From Aquanectria penicillioides (Eukaryota; Ascomycota; Sordariomycetes; Hypocreales; Nectriaceae): a stretch of DNA of 64,000 bases. Position numbers and translations under genes: made by a program. Below the pieces are notes generated by a model. That model saw only the letters and a program-made list of their open reading frames with translations. It searched no databases and had not been told where the DNA came from. Below are positions 23,598 to 36,095 of the stretch, piece by piece. Location of the stretch: positions 3,596,001 to 3,660,000 of the forward strand of contig PYIU01000004.1 in NCBI GenBank assembly GCA_003415625.1, given 5' to 3'. Numbering within the stretch: the first letter of the stretch is position 1; every line of letters starts with the position of its first letter.

Positions 23598-24800
23598 GGC
23601 ACACAGCGACAACGGAACAAGGACAGGGACAAGGCAAACAAGAATCTGTCCTTTGGACGATAAATTGTGATGCGTCCCTTTCATTGAAGCTTCCGTCTTT
23701 GGTCAGATCATGGCTTGGCTGGAAGCAGCTCCAAGACGAGAGCTACAAAGCAAGCATGAGAGACAACCTCCAAGCTAGATGGCATGGTTGTTGACATATG
23801 GTTGTTGTCGCGACAGACCGTCCAAGCCACGCAGTCGGCTGAGCCCAGCCAAGCGAGCACTGGGCAGCCAACAACCACCACCACCCAACAGCACGCACAG
23901 CACAGCACAGCACAGCACAGCACAGCACAGCACAGCACAGCGCAGCACAGCGCAGAACGTAAGAGGAGAATCTTGTCCGCCCACCTGCCTGCCTTGCTTT
24001 CTTCATGGTCTTGGAAACCCATCCCCAAAGACTCCAAAGGCCCAGAGGCCCGCCAGTTCGCCCACGCTTTTCAGTGGAGGCAGCTCGTAAATTACAGTGG
24101 CTCGTGGTCCGTGGCCAGTGGCATTCGACGACAACAGCCGCCGATCCCGTTAGGGGGCCATCGAGGGGCGCTCTCAGGTACCACAGCGGCGCCTCCAGGC
24201 CCCCGACCTATGAACACCTCCCTAACAAGACCCCTAAAAAGGCATAGGAGGTGCAATTGATTCCCCAGAAAGAGCCCGGCGGGACCCTGACTGCTTGAAG
24301 ACTGGGCGGTGACGGGCCCACTCAATCCACCCACCCACAAACACACACACACACACCACATGGAGAGAAAAACCTAGAAGAAAATTGTTTGCCACACCAC
24401 CCAAGTTCCGGTGCCGGCGGGTAATTCTCGGGAGAAAATGCTACCCTGCTTATCAATAGCTCGTCCTGGCCCGAGGCATTGAAAAAAAAAAAGTTCACAA
24501 ATATCAAGGTGACAGGAGGGAAAAAAAAAAAAATTTGTGCCGCTCTCGAAGTCCAGTAACATCGCATGCAGCAGGGTCCAGCATCCTAAAGGATCCACCG
24601 CGGCGCCCTCACCGCCTTGGCCGCTGGAGGGCTTGGGAGCCGCCTTGGTTCATGGGCTATGCCGTTATGGAGAGGGAGGGGGGACTACAGAGGAGGGGAG
24701 CATACCGCAGTCTGTAAAGGATTATGGGTGCCTTACCCTGACATGCCTGACATGCTAGCTCCAAGTGGCGGCCGGGAAAATCGAGCATGAGAGACGATGA
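22600..24800. repeat. Gene-free interval with many simple repeats upstream of nmd5
   Basis: No coding gene is supported. Direct reading shows (CA)n at about 22,766-22,815, (GA)n at about 22,860-22,902, (GAC)n at about 23,250-23,271, an A30 tract at about 23,565-23,594, and a pentanucleotide (CACAG)n array at about 23,893-23,950. An ACACAC run lies near 24,340-24,357 and two A tracts near 24,481-24,533. Several ORFs here are translations of these repeats and should not be called. The part adjoining 22,599 is presumably the nmd5 promoter and leader. Confidence 0.75.
23893..23950. repeat. Pentanucleotide microsatellite (CACAG)n
   Basis: About ten near-perfect tandem copies of a 5-bp unit, with G-for-A substitutions in the last copies (GCGCAG). 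The 5-bp period rotates through all three frames, which explains the open but meaningless Cys/Ala/Leu and Ser/Thr/Ala/Gln ORFs on both strands. Confidence 0.9.
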
Positions 24801-25778
24801 TGCACATGCATGGATTACGGGCGAATACCTAGGTAGGTACGGGAGGTAGGAAGGTAGGTTAAGTACTACAATATGTCGTTGTTAGCAGGGTTGTCAAGGA
24901 TCAAGACACAACGCGGCGTTTCATCCGCCAAACAAATCCAGAGAGTTGCATAGCATGGATATGCGTGTGTCCATACCATGATGAGTCCTGTATTCATACT
25001 CTGTATCTGTAGTTCAGATGACAGCTGCATGAGTTTCGCTCATGCCAGCACTTCCTACTCCCTACTCCCACAGCCTTGTCCAGGAATGGCCTCCTCCACC
25101 GTCAGGGCCAGTTTCACCAAGTTCATGCAAATCAGCAAACCCCGAGCCCGTCTCAACGAATGCATCACTACCATGATCCATCCAATCCATTCCCTCTCAC
25201 TATTCCCCCTTCCTCCCCCACGCCCTCACCAGCGCCTCACCACAGTGGCTGACAAGCCATTCTGTATGATACAGCTCTGAAGCCACGCCATCCCGGACTT
25301 TTTAAAAAAAAAAAAAAAAAGCACTCGTCATCTAGCCACTTGAACCTTGGGCAGCTCTCCTTGCAGAACCAAGGCGGACAGAACCCGTCATCATCGCGCT
25401 CCGAGTGGCCCATTGCCGGCCAGTTCGCCCCTTGCTGTTTCGGATCATGTTGTCTCGGATCGTCACTCTCTTCTCACAGTGTCAGACTGTCAGTGCCAGC
25501 GTCAGTGCCGTTTCCTTGACAAACACACGATCCACCATTTCCCGCATTTCCCCGGCCGCTTTGCGTATTCTTGTCTCGCGACCCCCTTCCCGGCCCTCCT
25601 TCTTATCGCTCGCGTCCACATACCGGTATCGTAGACTCTATGTCAGTTCCACAGAGCTGAAGCACCTGATTCGCAGCTCGGCTCGTCGTGAAGCCCCCCC
25701 TCCTCCTCCTCCTCCTCCTCCTCCTCCATTCTTCTGAGCAAGCTGGCCTTGGGGATACAGTGTACAATACACAGACAC

Positions 25779-25817
<39 letters not shown>

Positions 25818-28380
25818 TACATGATCGATCTAGCATAGCATGCCTGCATCTCCTTCCCCCCTCACGTGGCTGACCAGGACCAGCATGCCCGCCCGGGGAA
25901 TATTCCACCAGCCCGTGGGCCATTCCGTCCTGTGCCTTCGAGATGCGCTGCGACATGCCTCTTGCGGTGTGGTCACACCGGCGCCCAGTCTTTTGTGCTG
26001 CTTACGTGTATTTTTGGCCATGACATACATGCAGCCAGGCTTTTTCTAACAAGCATCCCAGAGTCCGAAGTACCTTCACAGCTGCCACGCATCTCCATAC
26101 GTAGGTACGGTGCTCGCCACCTGCTGGGGTCCTTGCTAAACTAAGTACTTCAAGATACATGACCGAAGTTAGAGTACAGCAGACCAAGCACTATTTTCCT
26201 AGCATCCTCAGCAGCTAGGGCTCCTGAACAGTATATGGATTAAAGGGCATAAGCGCTGTAATATAACGCTGGTTACAAGGCTTCGCCTTGATAAATGTGT
26301 TTAGTGTATCTTATCATAGAACAAGCAACGTGTGGCTTTTCCTTGGGGAGAAACCTTTGAAAGGGAACTCCGTACGGACCACTGTACTGTATGTACGGAT
26401 ATGTTTGTTTGTTTGTTTGTTTGTTTGTTTGTTTGTTTGTTTGTTGGTGTGTGCGAAGTACACCCCAGACATTCTCAGCCCACCTCCAGCCATCCCCTCA
26501 CGCCTTATCGGATCATCGATTTGTACAACAAGCCCCACGTTCCTATATTCTCGAGCGGTTATTAACTTCGCCTTACCTGGGCCCATGTATCCGTAGTCGT
26601 AGTCATACTGCAGGTTTCATCGTGATATACTTGGCCGCCGAGGGACTGTGAACATAAAAAGATGGCCCATCCCTGTCAAAAGTCACATGTCTGAGTTGCT
26701 ACACAATGTCTCCCCTGCAAGCCACGCCATGATGTAAGGATATGGGTTCGAGATGAGCGGCTTGAATAGCTCTCGAATTTTTAGAATTAATCCTGTTGGA
26801 GTATAGTTGAATAAACGAGTTTGTGGAGGATCAGGTATGACACCGCTGCCCCGTATCTTCAATCTGGAATTCTTATGGCTCACATGCCCCGTCAATCCCA
26901 GTACCATCAGTATTCACTAATTCTTAGCTATCCTTTAGAGCTCGCAGAATCATCACGAACATATTGCCCAGTTCCCTGGTCCCAGTGTCGGCATCATCCG
27001 AACAAATCATGAGGCCCGGATGCCCAGAAATGGGGATAAAAAGCACAATCATGGGTCTAAAGCCTGAATCCCAAAATTAGCGTCTAGGAAGTCTTGTACC
27101 TAAACCCTGGCATAGTTATCTTTGCGACCTATTAATACAATATACAACGGAGATTCTTGAAGCTGGAAATATCATTCATTGGAGCGAGCGACACTCCTTA
27201 CGAATCTAATTGCTAGTCATTTATCTGTCCCGCAAAGAAAAAAAAATAGAGGAATGGGAATGAGTATTGTAAATAACCTATTCAATCAAGGGTTTCAAAC
27301 TAACAATAACGTAAAAGATGTCGCTCAGCCCTCCCTTTTTTACCTTGACGACATATCATACATGCCCATGGATACCGCGGAGTTGAAAGCCACTCAGTCC
27401 CTGAAGGAGAATGTGTCCAAGAATTTTGTCGTGCCAATTTAGTGATGTGATTAACCATGCATCTCGGCATTAACAAACCAGCCATGAACCCTTTCGAATA
27501 GCTTATAAGTCATGATATCTAAAAGGCAATAGCTCACAAGCTTGGCTTGGTTGATAGTGCCTGCTCTCGACGGCAACTTTCTACTGCCATCGTCGAGCAC
27601 GCCTATCCACTCTACACCTACTACGCGACTCAACAGGGATCGTATGTTTGTTATACATTGGCTCCTCGCCGGAAAAGAATGCTCATGGACATATTTCCTG
27701 TTGCGGCCGTCGACATGCTTCTGCTACCGAGCTCAGGTTACACGAGGATGCCTCGCGAGAACCACCCTGCACTAGTCTAGTCAAGGTGTAGGATCTCCTT
27801 GCGTCTCAGCACAGGAGGAGACGTCCACAACATGATCATGCTGCCTTGCCGGCTGTGCGGAGCCGAAAGCAGAACCCGTGGCGTTCCGAGGCAGACTGCG
27901 CGGACGAGCAAACAAAACTAGTGTAGGGGGGTCCGAGGACAGTTAACCAAGAAAGAGAGGGACGCTTTCTGCTCAAGCAAACAGTCATATCCTTTCATGC
28001 CCATAGATGGTCAATTATTGGCTCTCGTGTGGTAAAATATGCGAATCTGGATGCCGCAAGCTGACGACGGCTAAGCTTTGGAGAAAATTACGAGCTCGGT
28101 AGCCATGCAGCCTTGCCGTTTCTCCCAGTAGTTTCTCCGAGATAACGTGAATAACATCTGTTTTCATGCCTTCCATTTGCTTGCCACAGGTTGATATTTG
28201 TCCCACTGATCGGCTGGCTGCATCAAACCCACGGATAACAACATGCCCCGAAAACCTACTCTGGATAGCAGTAAGCTGCCAAGGGCTCGAGGCTACCCAA
28301 CTGATAGTCTGTGAGATGGAGGAGATTGCCTTTCAATATCCGAAGGTATGATTGTGTTTGGGTAACACACGAAGTAGCCC
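24801..28380. other. Intergenic region with microsatellites, no recognised gene
   Basis: It contains a cluster of AGGTAGGTA-type motifs at about 24,828-24,860, an A17 tract near 25,303-25,320 and (TCC)n at about 25,703-25,731. Also present are (CATACA)n at about 25,777-25,822 and (GTTT)n, about ten copies, at about 26,403-26,445. No frame shows a family motif, and the ORFs overlapping the repeats are low-complexity. I see nothing else I can support. Confidence 0.6.
26403..26445. repeat. Tetranucleotide microsatellite (GTTT)n
   Basis: About ten perfect copies of GTTT in a row. They generate Cys-Leu-Phe-Val repeats in plus-strand frames and Lys-Gln-Thr-Asn repeats on the minus strand, none of which is likely to be coding. 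Confidence 0.9.
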
Positions 28381-28384
28381 TGGG

Positions 28385-28431
28385 TATATATAACGCCTCT
28401 GGGCGGGTCTGGATTAAACAGACCTAGAGGC
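28385..28431 (+). promoter_or_regulatory. TATA-like box followed by a strong hairpin
   Basis: TATATATAA-like sequence at about 28,385-28,392 is followed at once by an inverted repeat: GCCTCT (28,395-28,400) and GGTCTG (28,406-28,411) pair with CAGACC (28,419-28,424) and AGAGGC (28,426-28,431), around a GATTAAA loop with one internal bulge. It ends three bases before an ATG at 28,435. This could be a promoter and structured leader of the weak ORF that follows, or a chance palindrome. Confidence 0.35.
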
Positions 28432-28434
28432 AAG

Positions 28435-29097
28435 ATGTCTCCTACCGAGAGAGTACGACGAATGAATGTTAAACTCAACACCAACCTTCAAAACATACCT
28501 GATCAAGATGGCATCTTCAACGCAACAAACAATCTCTCAAGCTGTCACCGAAAGTGGCCGACCAGACTGCCACCAGGTCTTCTGGGTGAACCCTCACCAA
28601 ATTATCACAAATTTTTTATACAAACCACACACTCCTATCCCCACGTCGGCTTTTTTGCTCATGTCATCCACACTACAGATCCTTCCCAGACAGCCATGAC
28701 GTTCGTCGAGGACACGGTCGAATGTCTTGAGGCTCTCTCCACAGCAGTCAGCACCAGACATCTGGGCTCTGTCGCCGAGGCGGACCTGGATCGCCTCCGC
28801 GCTGCTTGCCGCGAGAACCTGCCACCTAAGAAAGCACTCACTGAGAACGACAGCAACGAAGAAGGGATTCGACGTGGTAGTGTTTGGGTTCGTCAGACGA
28901 CTGATATCTTGATAAAAGAAGAGATCATGCAACCGTCCACGTTGCAAGGACCCACACACCAGCTCCCCAGACATCATCACACGCATCATTGCGTTCATCA
29001 GCGGCTGCACTGTCACCACCCATACCGGAGATGTGGGCGACAGCAAATTCTAGCCAACTCGCCGTTGGACCCAACCGCAACAATTCAAGAACGCTAG
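28435..29097 (+). CDS. Hypothetical ORF, doubtful
   Basis: A 220-codon frame beginning just after a TATA-like box and hairpin. No conserved domain is recognised. The middle part (about residues 83-160) has an ordinary charged, helix-like composition, whereas the His-rich C-terminus looks non-coding. An overlapping frame starting at 28,508 is also open for 64 codons, so a spliced gene joining the two is possible. I keep it only as a candidate because the interval otherwise has no gene. Confidence 0.2.
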   Translation: MSPTERVRRMNVKLNTNLQNIPDQDGIFNATNNLSSCHRKWPTRLPPGLLGEPSPNYHKFFIQTTHSYPHVGFFAHVIHTTDPSQTAMTFVEDTVECLEALSTAVSTRHLGSVAEADLDRLRAACRENLPPKKALTENDSNEEGIRRGSVWVRQTTDILIKEEIMQPSTLQGPTHQLPRHHHTHHCVHQRLHCHHPYRRCGRQQILANSPLDPTATIQER

Positions 29098-31030
29098 GCG
29101 TGCCTGTTCCCAAGCGCTCGTGTTTAGGCAACGAACTTGAGGGTTTCACTCGAAGCATATCAGGACGGTGGGGACAGGGAGGAGACCGATGTGCGAGATG
29201 TACTTATACGGAAATAAAACATCGCCGAGTTCCTTGTATTTCAACGAAAAGATTTTTATGAGTTGCCATTATCAAAACAAAATGCCACCATGCTACAAGC
29301 ACAAAATCCAGTCGAGTTTACACCAATTCAAGATACAGGAATACCAGTCTCCAACCTACTACCCATTCATCTATCCATCACAACTCTGTCCATTCGATTT
29401 TTGGTCCAGGTGTAGTCCAAAAAAGGTCATCCACTTTTAGGAGTATTGAAAATCCTGGAATAATCCATTGTATGGTCCATGTGTCAACGTCGAAAACAAA
29501 AAAAGGCATGGGAACGACCAGATGCTGTCCATGTGGATACTGTCGCCGTGGAATCCTGGGCAAAGAATCCTGAGGCTCACCTCAACCAAGGCAATCTCTG
29601 GGAGTGGCAGGTCGACAACTATGATCAGGAACAAGACAATCCACGAGACGGAAATGGAGAGCGAAAGCCATGGATGTCAAAGAGGAATGGCGACGAACAA
29701 CGGAGCTGTACAAGAGGAATCTCAAAACTGGGGAAAGGCGAACCATGTGTTCCATTGGACTTGGGGCGACAGGAAGCCATCCATGCGACGAACGACATCT
29801 TACCGAAGAAACTGGTTTTTGTACCTTCTAGAGGGCTGATTTCATTCTGTGGCTGCTGCTCAACGAGAGTTGACGACTGCGTGGCCAGGCGGCTCCTTGC
29901 CAGTGATGCCATGCATGTGAGACACGGCGGCAATCCCAGGGGGTGGTAGGAGTCCACGAGACAGAATGATGTTCCTAGGACGGGACAAGGTTCAACCCTT
30001 GGGAGCTGGGAGTTTGAATCCAAATGGTGCCAGGATAGCTGGAGAAGTCCGACAGGAGACCACTGAAGCAGACCGGAACATGTACCAAGGAAGAAGGGTA
30101 TGTATGCGCGCCTAGCTGCTATGAGTGAATATTGCTTAGTTAATTCTGCGGCGAGAAGAAGCTCAACAATATCCGTGGCAAACGAAGAAGTCCATGACAG
30201 GGGAATGACAAGGTGGAATGGGTAAAGATCCTTTGAGAGAGTTGGCTAATATATACAAGCTCTTTGGAACTCACCTTGCTGTCCGGGTGCCGGCCTTGCC
30301 AATCTATTATGAGACCTGTCGACGACAGAGCCGTCGAATCCCGGTTGTCAGACATGGGGAAGAAGAAAGCACCAGATCCAGGATACGAAAACAAAACTCC
30401 CCCGATGGCGGATCCGGACAGCAAGGTCTGATTCGATGACAACGAAAACCACCATGGGTGCACCCCGGTTGGGGACACCCTTCTTTTCCCGCCCAGCGCC
30501 TAGACCCAATGTAAAACGTATGCAGCATGTCTCATCCGTGGTAATAAAGGTAGGTAGTCGACGGGATCCTCATCCAGGGGCGGGGGCCCATCCACAATGC
30601 AAAGTCGTTAAAAATAAAATCCTCAAAAGATATGCGTGTCAAGGGACCAGCTCCAGTTCCAGGCAAAATCGGTAGGAAAAAATTGGCAGCAGTTGAAATC
30701 CAGGTTATTTCGATTCAAGTGTGGGGTCCAGGGGCTTATGGATGAGACGACGGCAAGGACACCAAAAAGGGGATACCTTTCCGTGGGAAACTCCTACGAG
30801 ATGCAAACTTTGCAACTCTGGATGGCACCAGCCAGAGAAAGAAAAACCTGGGAGATCCTTATCCGCGGAACAAAAAAGACGGGAGGAAAGACGCCGATCC
30901 AAGGGAAAAAGCCGTACTCCATTTGACCCGGTCATTATGCAGAAATCATCACACACTCGCGAGGACGGTGGGGGGCCTCATCGAGTTCAAAAGGGGGGAG
31001 GGGGATCGGCCACGGTCCTCCAGGGGCACC
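29098..31030. other. Intergenic region, no recognised gene
   Basis: Overlapping short frames occur on both strands (the longest about 156 codons at 29,479-29,949, plus strand), but none shows a recognisable motif or consistent codon bias. The right end should carry the 3' UTR of rfeG. Confidence 0.5.
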
Positions 31031-32432
31031 TTATCGACGGGGAGGCCGGTGATGTCGGTCGGAAGAGTGCCTGTCGCTTTCACGGTCACTACGTCGGCTA
31101 CTCGTACCACTAGGATTTGTTTGAGTGTTCGTTGGGGTCGCGGAGGTGCGAGTTCGGGGGGTTTCTTCATACTGTTGTCCCTGGGCAGCATACCCTTGCT
31201 GTTGTTGAGTTGGCTGGCCTGCTGGAGATGCTAAAGAATCAGATCCTGTTTGCAACGTTGACGAAATGCCCGTAAGATACGCACCGCGACCGTAGAAAGG
31301 GTCTTGGGCCTGCATCGTGGAGTACGATTGAGCACCCGTAACAGGGACCTGGCTGGTGTATTGATAGGGAGAAGTAGCGGCGGGGTAGCCGGGCTGGGAC
31401 GCGCCTGACGTGGCGTAGGCGGCCTGCTGGGACGAAGCGGCTGAGGTTGCCGGGTTAGCATATGGGTCATTGGTGTAGCCCCTCTGGTTTCGGTTTGTTC
31501 CCATGGCCATGTAAGGATCCTGGGTTGATTGGAAGGCCTGGTTCAATACGGAGCTGGCCTGGGGGGTAGAGCCGTATCTGGGGTCCGTGGGGGGAGGAGA
31601 CTGCTGAGGTTGCGGATAGCTGGCATACGCACCACTACTTGTGGAGGCATAGGCCTGCTGCGGGTATGATGAGCCAGCCGCACCAGTGTATCCGGGGGCA
31701 CCTGTGCCTGGGTATCTGGGGCCGTCGTAAGCCGTGTCACGGGAGTAGGGATCCGGCTGGTAGGGTGATTCGGTAGGACCGTGGTGTTGGCGCGACTGGT
31801 GCGTCTCGGAGTAGCGGTATTGCACTACAGGTGAGTTAGATGAGTGTCTCGCGGGAACGCCACTGGCATCTCTCGAGGCATGAATACCTCCAGGGGTATT
31901 GCGCGATGTTTGCGCCCTTCGCTCGCTATCCCATCGAGCTGAGTCCGCCTTAAGATCTTCGATCATGGCCTGTAAAAGTGGAGTGATGTTAGTTACAGTA
32001 ACGACCGCCCGTCCTCGGACATCAGAGACGGGACAGGGTGGGGGGGGATTTTTTCTTTTTCGGTTTTCGGTGTAGATTGGGAATGTAGGAGAACGTACTG
32101 TTGTTAGGTTCCTGTAGGCAGTGATGTAGTAGCCTTGGACGACTTGGCCGGTTTGCGGATTCTGTTTAAAAAAAAGTTGAGCGTGAGCCATTTGATTTTG
32201 GCGGGGTGGGACGGTGGGGTGTTTGGGCGACAAGAATCGAAGCCCTTGGGCCCAAACGGTGAAGGCGGCATACCTCGTAATGGCCAGGACGCACCAGGGC
32301 ATCGTTGCCCAGGTAGCGGCAGATATCGGCGGAGATGACTTCGCGGTCGATGCCATCGCGAGGCACGAAGTATTCGTTCTGTCGCGTGGCACCGGTGCCA
32401 GTCGGGGGAGGGTTTCTGGATGATCTCGACAT
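31031..32432 (-). CDS. rfeG: RfeG-like putative transcription regulator
   Basis: Three exons, 32,432-32,274, 32,161-32,099 and 31,969-31,031, with GTATGC and GTACGT donors (386 aa). The conserved part is N-terminal (about residues 18-95): the segments NEYFVPRDGIDREVISADI, RYLGNDALVRPGHYE and QTGQVVQGYYITAYRNLT match fungal proteins annotated as transcription factor RfeG. A helix rich in Asp, Lys, Arg and Glu follows (MIEDLKADSARWDSERRA). The remaining 280 residues are low-complexity, rich in Tyr, Pro, Gln, Ser, Thr and Gly, ending in an Arg/Ser/His-rich basic tail. No classical DNA-binding domain is visible, so the transcription-factor label rests on orthologue naming. The reading frame stays open upstream to 32,924 (164 extra Pro/Ser-rich codons). 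I chose the downstream ATG because the extension looks like untranslated low-complexity leader. Confidence 0.8.
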
Positions 32433-35400
32433 GGTCTGAGGGGAATGTGGAGGATGGGGGAGAGAGGCGACCGACAAAGGTGAGGGGGAGGAAAGGGAGT
32501 GTCGACGAGAAGAAGAGGCCGAAAAGACGACGGGGGAGGAAATGGGGACGGGGGACGGAGAAGGTGAGGGTGGGAGAGAGAGAGAAGAGGAAGAGAGGTC
32601 AGAGCAGGCAGCGAGAGAGGGAGGAGGAGGAGGAGGAGGAGGAGGAGGAAGAAAAGGCGATTGACGGCGGTGGATGGTGGGTGGGTCTAGGCGCTGACGA
32701 GGGGCCAGACGCCTGGAGCGACAGTGGGACAGGGCCTGGCGGCGGCACGCCGTTGGCTGGAGGCGCCGCCTTGGTGGTTGAGGTGGAGGTGGATGTGGAG
32801 GTAGAGGTGGTGGCGAGGACGACGATTGCTGCCGTTGCCGTGCTTGTTGTCCTGTAATAGCTGCCGCTGGTGCTGCTGCTGCTTCTGTCGGACGACCAAA
32901 ATGGCGCTGGGGCTGGAAATCCAAGTCGATCTGGGACTGGTCCTCAGAGAGTCCTGGGACTTCGGGTTTCCGCCTTGGTATTGGTCTTGCTGCTGGTTTC
33001 GAAACGGGTCCTGGTACTGGTACAAATGGTAGTGGTGCTGCTGCTGCGTCTGCGCCTGCGTCTGCGTCTGCGCCTGTTGGTGCTGTTGCTGATGCTGATG
33101 ATGATGCGTCAAAAGCAGGCCCCGTCCTGTAGAATCAGCGTTGCCGTAAGATTGGACACGAGCGTGACCGAGGGGGGCGGAACGGGCGACAGGGACGACG
33201 GTGGCGGACGCTACGGTTGGGCTGGGCTGGGTCGATGATGTGTTCCCAGATGATGAAGATGGCTGGACTGGTGCGGCGGCTTGTCCCTCTCCTAGACCGA
33301 GCCCAACGTCCACATGCGGGATCTGCGTTGGGGGGTGGGCGTGGTCGCCTTGATGGTGGAGGCCCTGGCCCTGACCCCGGTCGTGGTGGCCTATGATGAT
33401 GGACCGTTGGACTGGGCTTGCCGTGCAGATGGCCTCAGATCCTGGTCCGCACAACCCCGAGGTGGCTGGACTTGGGCGTGGGCTTTGTCTTGGATTCGGT
33501 CTCCGCGTTGGACTTAGACAGGCTTGGGCTCCTACTTGGGCCGGGCTTCTTCTGCCTGTTCTGCTGCTGCTTCTAGCTTGGGCGAGTTGGGCTTTGACGT
33601 GGGCGGGGGCTGAGGCTAGGCGAGCCGGGCTTTCACCACCGCCGTCGCCTTTCAACCAAACCGTCGTGATTGGCACGGGCGACAACGCCCTCTCCGTTTC
33701 TGTCGCTAATCGGGACCTTGCTTTTGCTGCCGTGGCTGTTATATCGTCCGTCCTTGCTGATGCCGTCGTCGGGGTTGCTTGTGACTCTAGATGTTGTAGC
33801 ACGGCCGTCATGGGCTAGTCACAACACAACCTGTTGTGACCTTGGCAAGCAAGTCCTAACCGCGACCGGGACTCGGTCGTGAACGTGGGTCAGCGTGTTT
33901 GGGCAACGAGACGCTCTCTTGTGCAAATCACCCGGCTCTGACGGGCTATGATGGGCTCTGCCTGGCTCTGCTGTTGTGCCGTGTGGTGTGACGGACGCAG
34001 ATACAACTCTCGCCGCTCTGTTTCATTGGGTTATTCAGCCTGTGACGTGGTCCCTGGTTGCGGGCTCGAGAAAAGAGATGTAATGGTTCAGTACAAAAAT
34101 ACAATGTCTAGATAATCGTGGATAACAACGATATCAAAACGGCTCAACGCGGCGTTTATTAGAGATCGAGACCATGAGACCTGAACCGCCGAGCAGTCCA
34201 GTTCACAATCTCGTCGGTGCTAGGCCCAGCCTGCTCTTGACCCGTGTTGCGGATGCGCTGGGCGAAGCCGCAGAGCCAAGTCAAGTCGGCACTGTATCGT
34301 TGCAACAAGGCTGTTCCTTGCTCTGGCGATGCCCAACGCCTAGCCTTGTCTCCTACTCGTTTCCGTGGAATGATAATGATGACGGGGCAGGATTCTTTCA
34401 GGAGGCTAGGCAACGCGTGTGCCGTTGTTTCTCCAGCACTCTTGAAGTTACGATTGTCCGTCGGCTGGGATGAAGTTGCATTGTACGGAGTACGTGGGCC
34501 GCTCTCGCTCAGAAGCTTCACAGATCAGCGATCCAGATGGTGAGTAACGGTGGCGAGGTTTCTATGCCTGCTGGCTGTGGCAATAGTGACGGGGATGATA
34601 TCTCGCCAATCTTGGCAGGTTGGCGTTGGTGGCTAGCAAATTATCGTCTGGAGCATCCCGCGCTTCGGGGGTTTTTCCAATGTATGTCTGTCTACCTTAC
34701 CTACTTGAGGCAGAGGAATAAAGAGTGAGTTTGTGGGCGGCTATGATCACTCTAGTTCCCCGGGACCACCTTGCGTGGGCGCTTTATATCTGGTCCCAGG
34801 TATACAAGACTCGCGACCTCAGTCAACTTTGTACCGAATCACATCTCCAAGCGACACGTCCATGGAAGAAAGAGGGCCCAAGCCTCTTCATCCTTGGTTG
34901 TGCTCCATTCTCTTGACTCCATCGCAATCCTTGTTCGGCAAACGCCTGTCTCAAATGGCCACCGCTTCCATGTACTTTCTGGCCTGGTTGCACCGTCTTG
35001 TGCCCAGCCGCTTTGTGTGTAGTTGGGCATCCCTCGTCCCTCACAGTGTAAAGCGCGTGTCGTTGACGGAACCGCCCCTCAGGTCTTGAGCCCACAAATG
35101 ACAGGCAACGTGTTTCCACACTGCCGTTCCTGTCATGTGCTTCGAATCCCGGGATTACATCAGCTGCACCCGAAGCACTGATAAAGTTCGGCGAGAGCTG
35201 GGTTGGCTGTCTCTGCACATTCGTGGTTGGGTTGGGTAGCAATGCTGGCACCAGATTGAGGCCCAATGCAGCGCTACCCGTCGCGCTCCATCTGTTCGAT
35301 GCCCAAAACAAAGCCATCCAATCATCTTGGCCCGGCTCAACCAAACTGAAGGGCACCCCACGAAAATCAATTCTGCATCGTAACAAATGACAATCAAGTT

Positions 35401-36095
35401 GCCTGTCTGGTTCTGGAAGTGCCTTGGCTCAATCCGCCTCTTGCCGCCTGCCATATCCCCCGATTTGTAGGTCATGGGGATACTAAAACCCGCAAGTCCT
35501 GTTCCGGCACATTTCCAGCTGCATAATTCCCCTGATGCACGGCTAGCCGCATTGCCTCATCTGTTCTGCCATGCCACCAAGGAGACGTTCGACATGAACT
35601 GCGTCGCCACGCAGGCGCCAATCCCCGGGTTTGTGACATCCGTCATGTGTCTAGCTTTCTCCAGGAGGTTTCAGAAGTTACCAGCTGGCGCTCCTTTTCG
35701 GCAGATGAATATCGGGAGTGTTCGAGCAGTGTCAGAAGGATTTGCAAGGCACCGCGCCTATCCGTCACCTCCCAAAGTGCCTTCTTTGGGCCAGCCTATC
35801 CCCAGCACTTGGAAATGCACCCACACTGCGTCCAACACCTTCGCCTCGTAGAGCATATCCTCGGCGCTTGACGTGGAAATTCAACGCTTCTCCATAAGGT
35901 CCACGTCCTTGCTCCTAGCAGATGCAGTTGTGGTTCGATGATCAGTAGCCCACCCCCAATCATCTAGAGAGGGGATTTCTTACGGAGCTGATTAAGAAAA
36001 CAGAAATGCAACGTCAGATCTCTTAGAGGGCGAGGGAGTGGGCTGGATCTGTGCAGCGTTCGTTCATGCCCGGTGTCATGGGCTATACCCTAGGA
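32433..36095. other. Intergenic region between rfeG and the polymerase eta gene
   Basis: The left part (to about 33,820) is low-complexity and Gln/Pro/His-coding on the minus strand: (GGA)n at about 32,620-32,650 and CTG/CAG-type repeats around 33,030-33,110. A 374-codon minus-strand frame (33,811-32,687) spans it; composition alone could explain this, and I did not call it. From 33,820 to 36,095 only unremarkable frames occur (the longest 187 codons, 35,386-34,823, minus strand), with no motif. Confidence 0.5.

Noticed and set aside
23708..24260. Several overlapping ORFs (Cys/Ala/Leu-rich minus, Ser/Thr/Ala/Gln-rich plus).
   Set aside because: They derive from the pentanucleotide repeat, which is open in all frames.
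34823..35386. 187-codon minus-strand ORF between rfeG and the polymerase gene.
   Set aside because: No family resemblance, no supporting promoter or splice context, and overlapping frames of similar length on the other strand.
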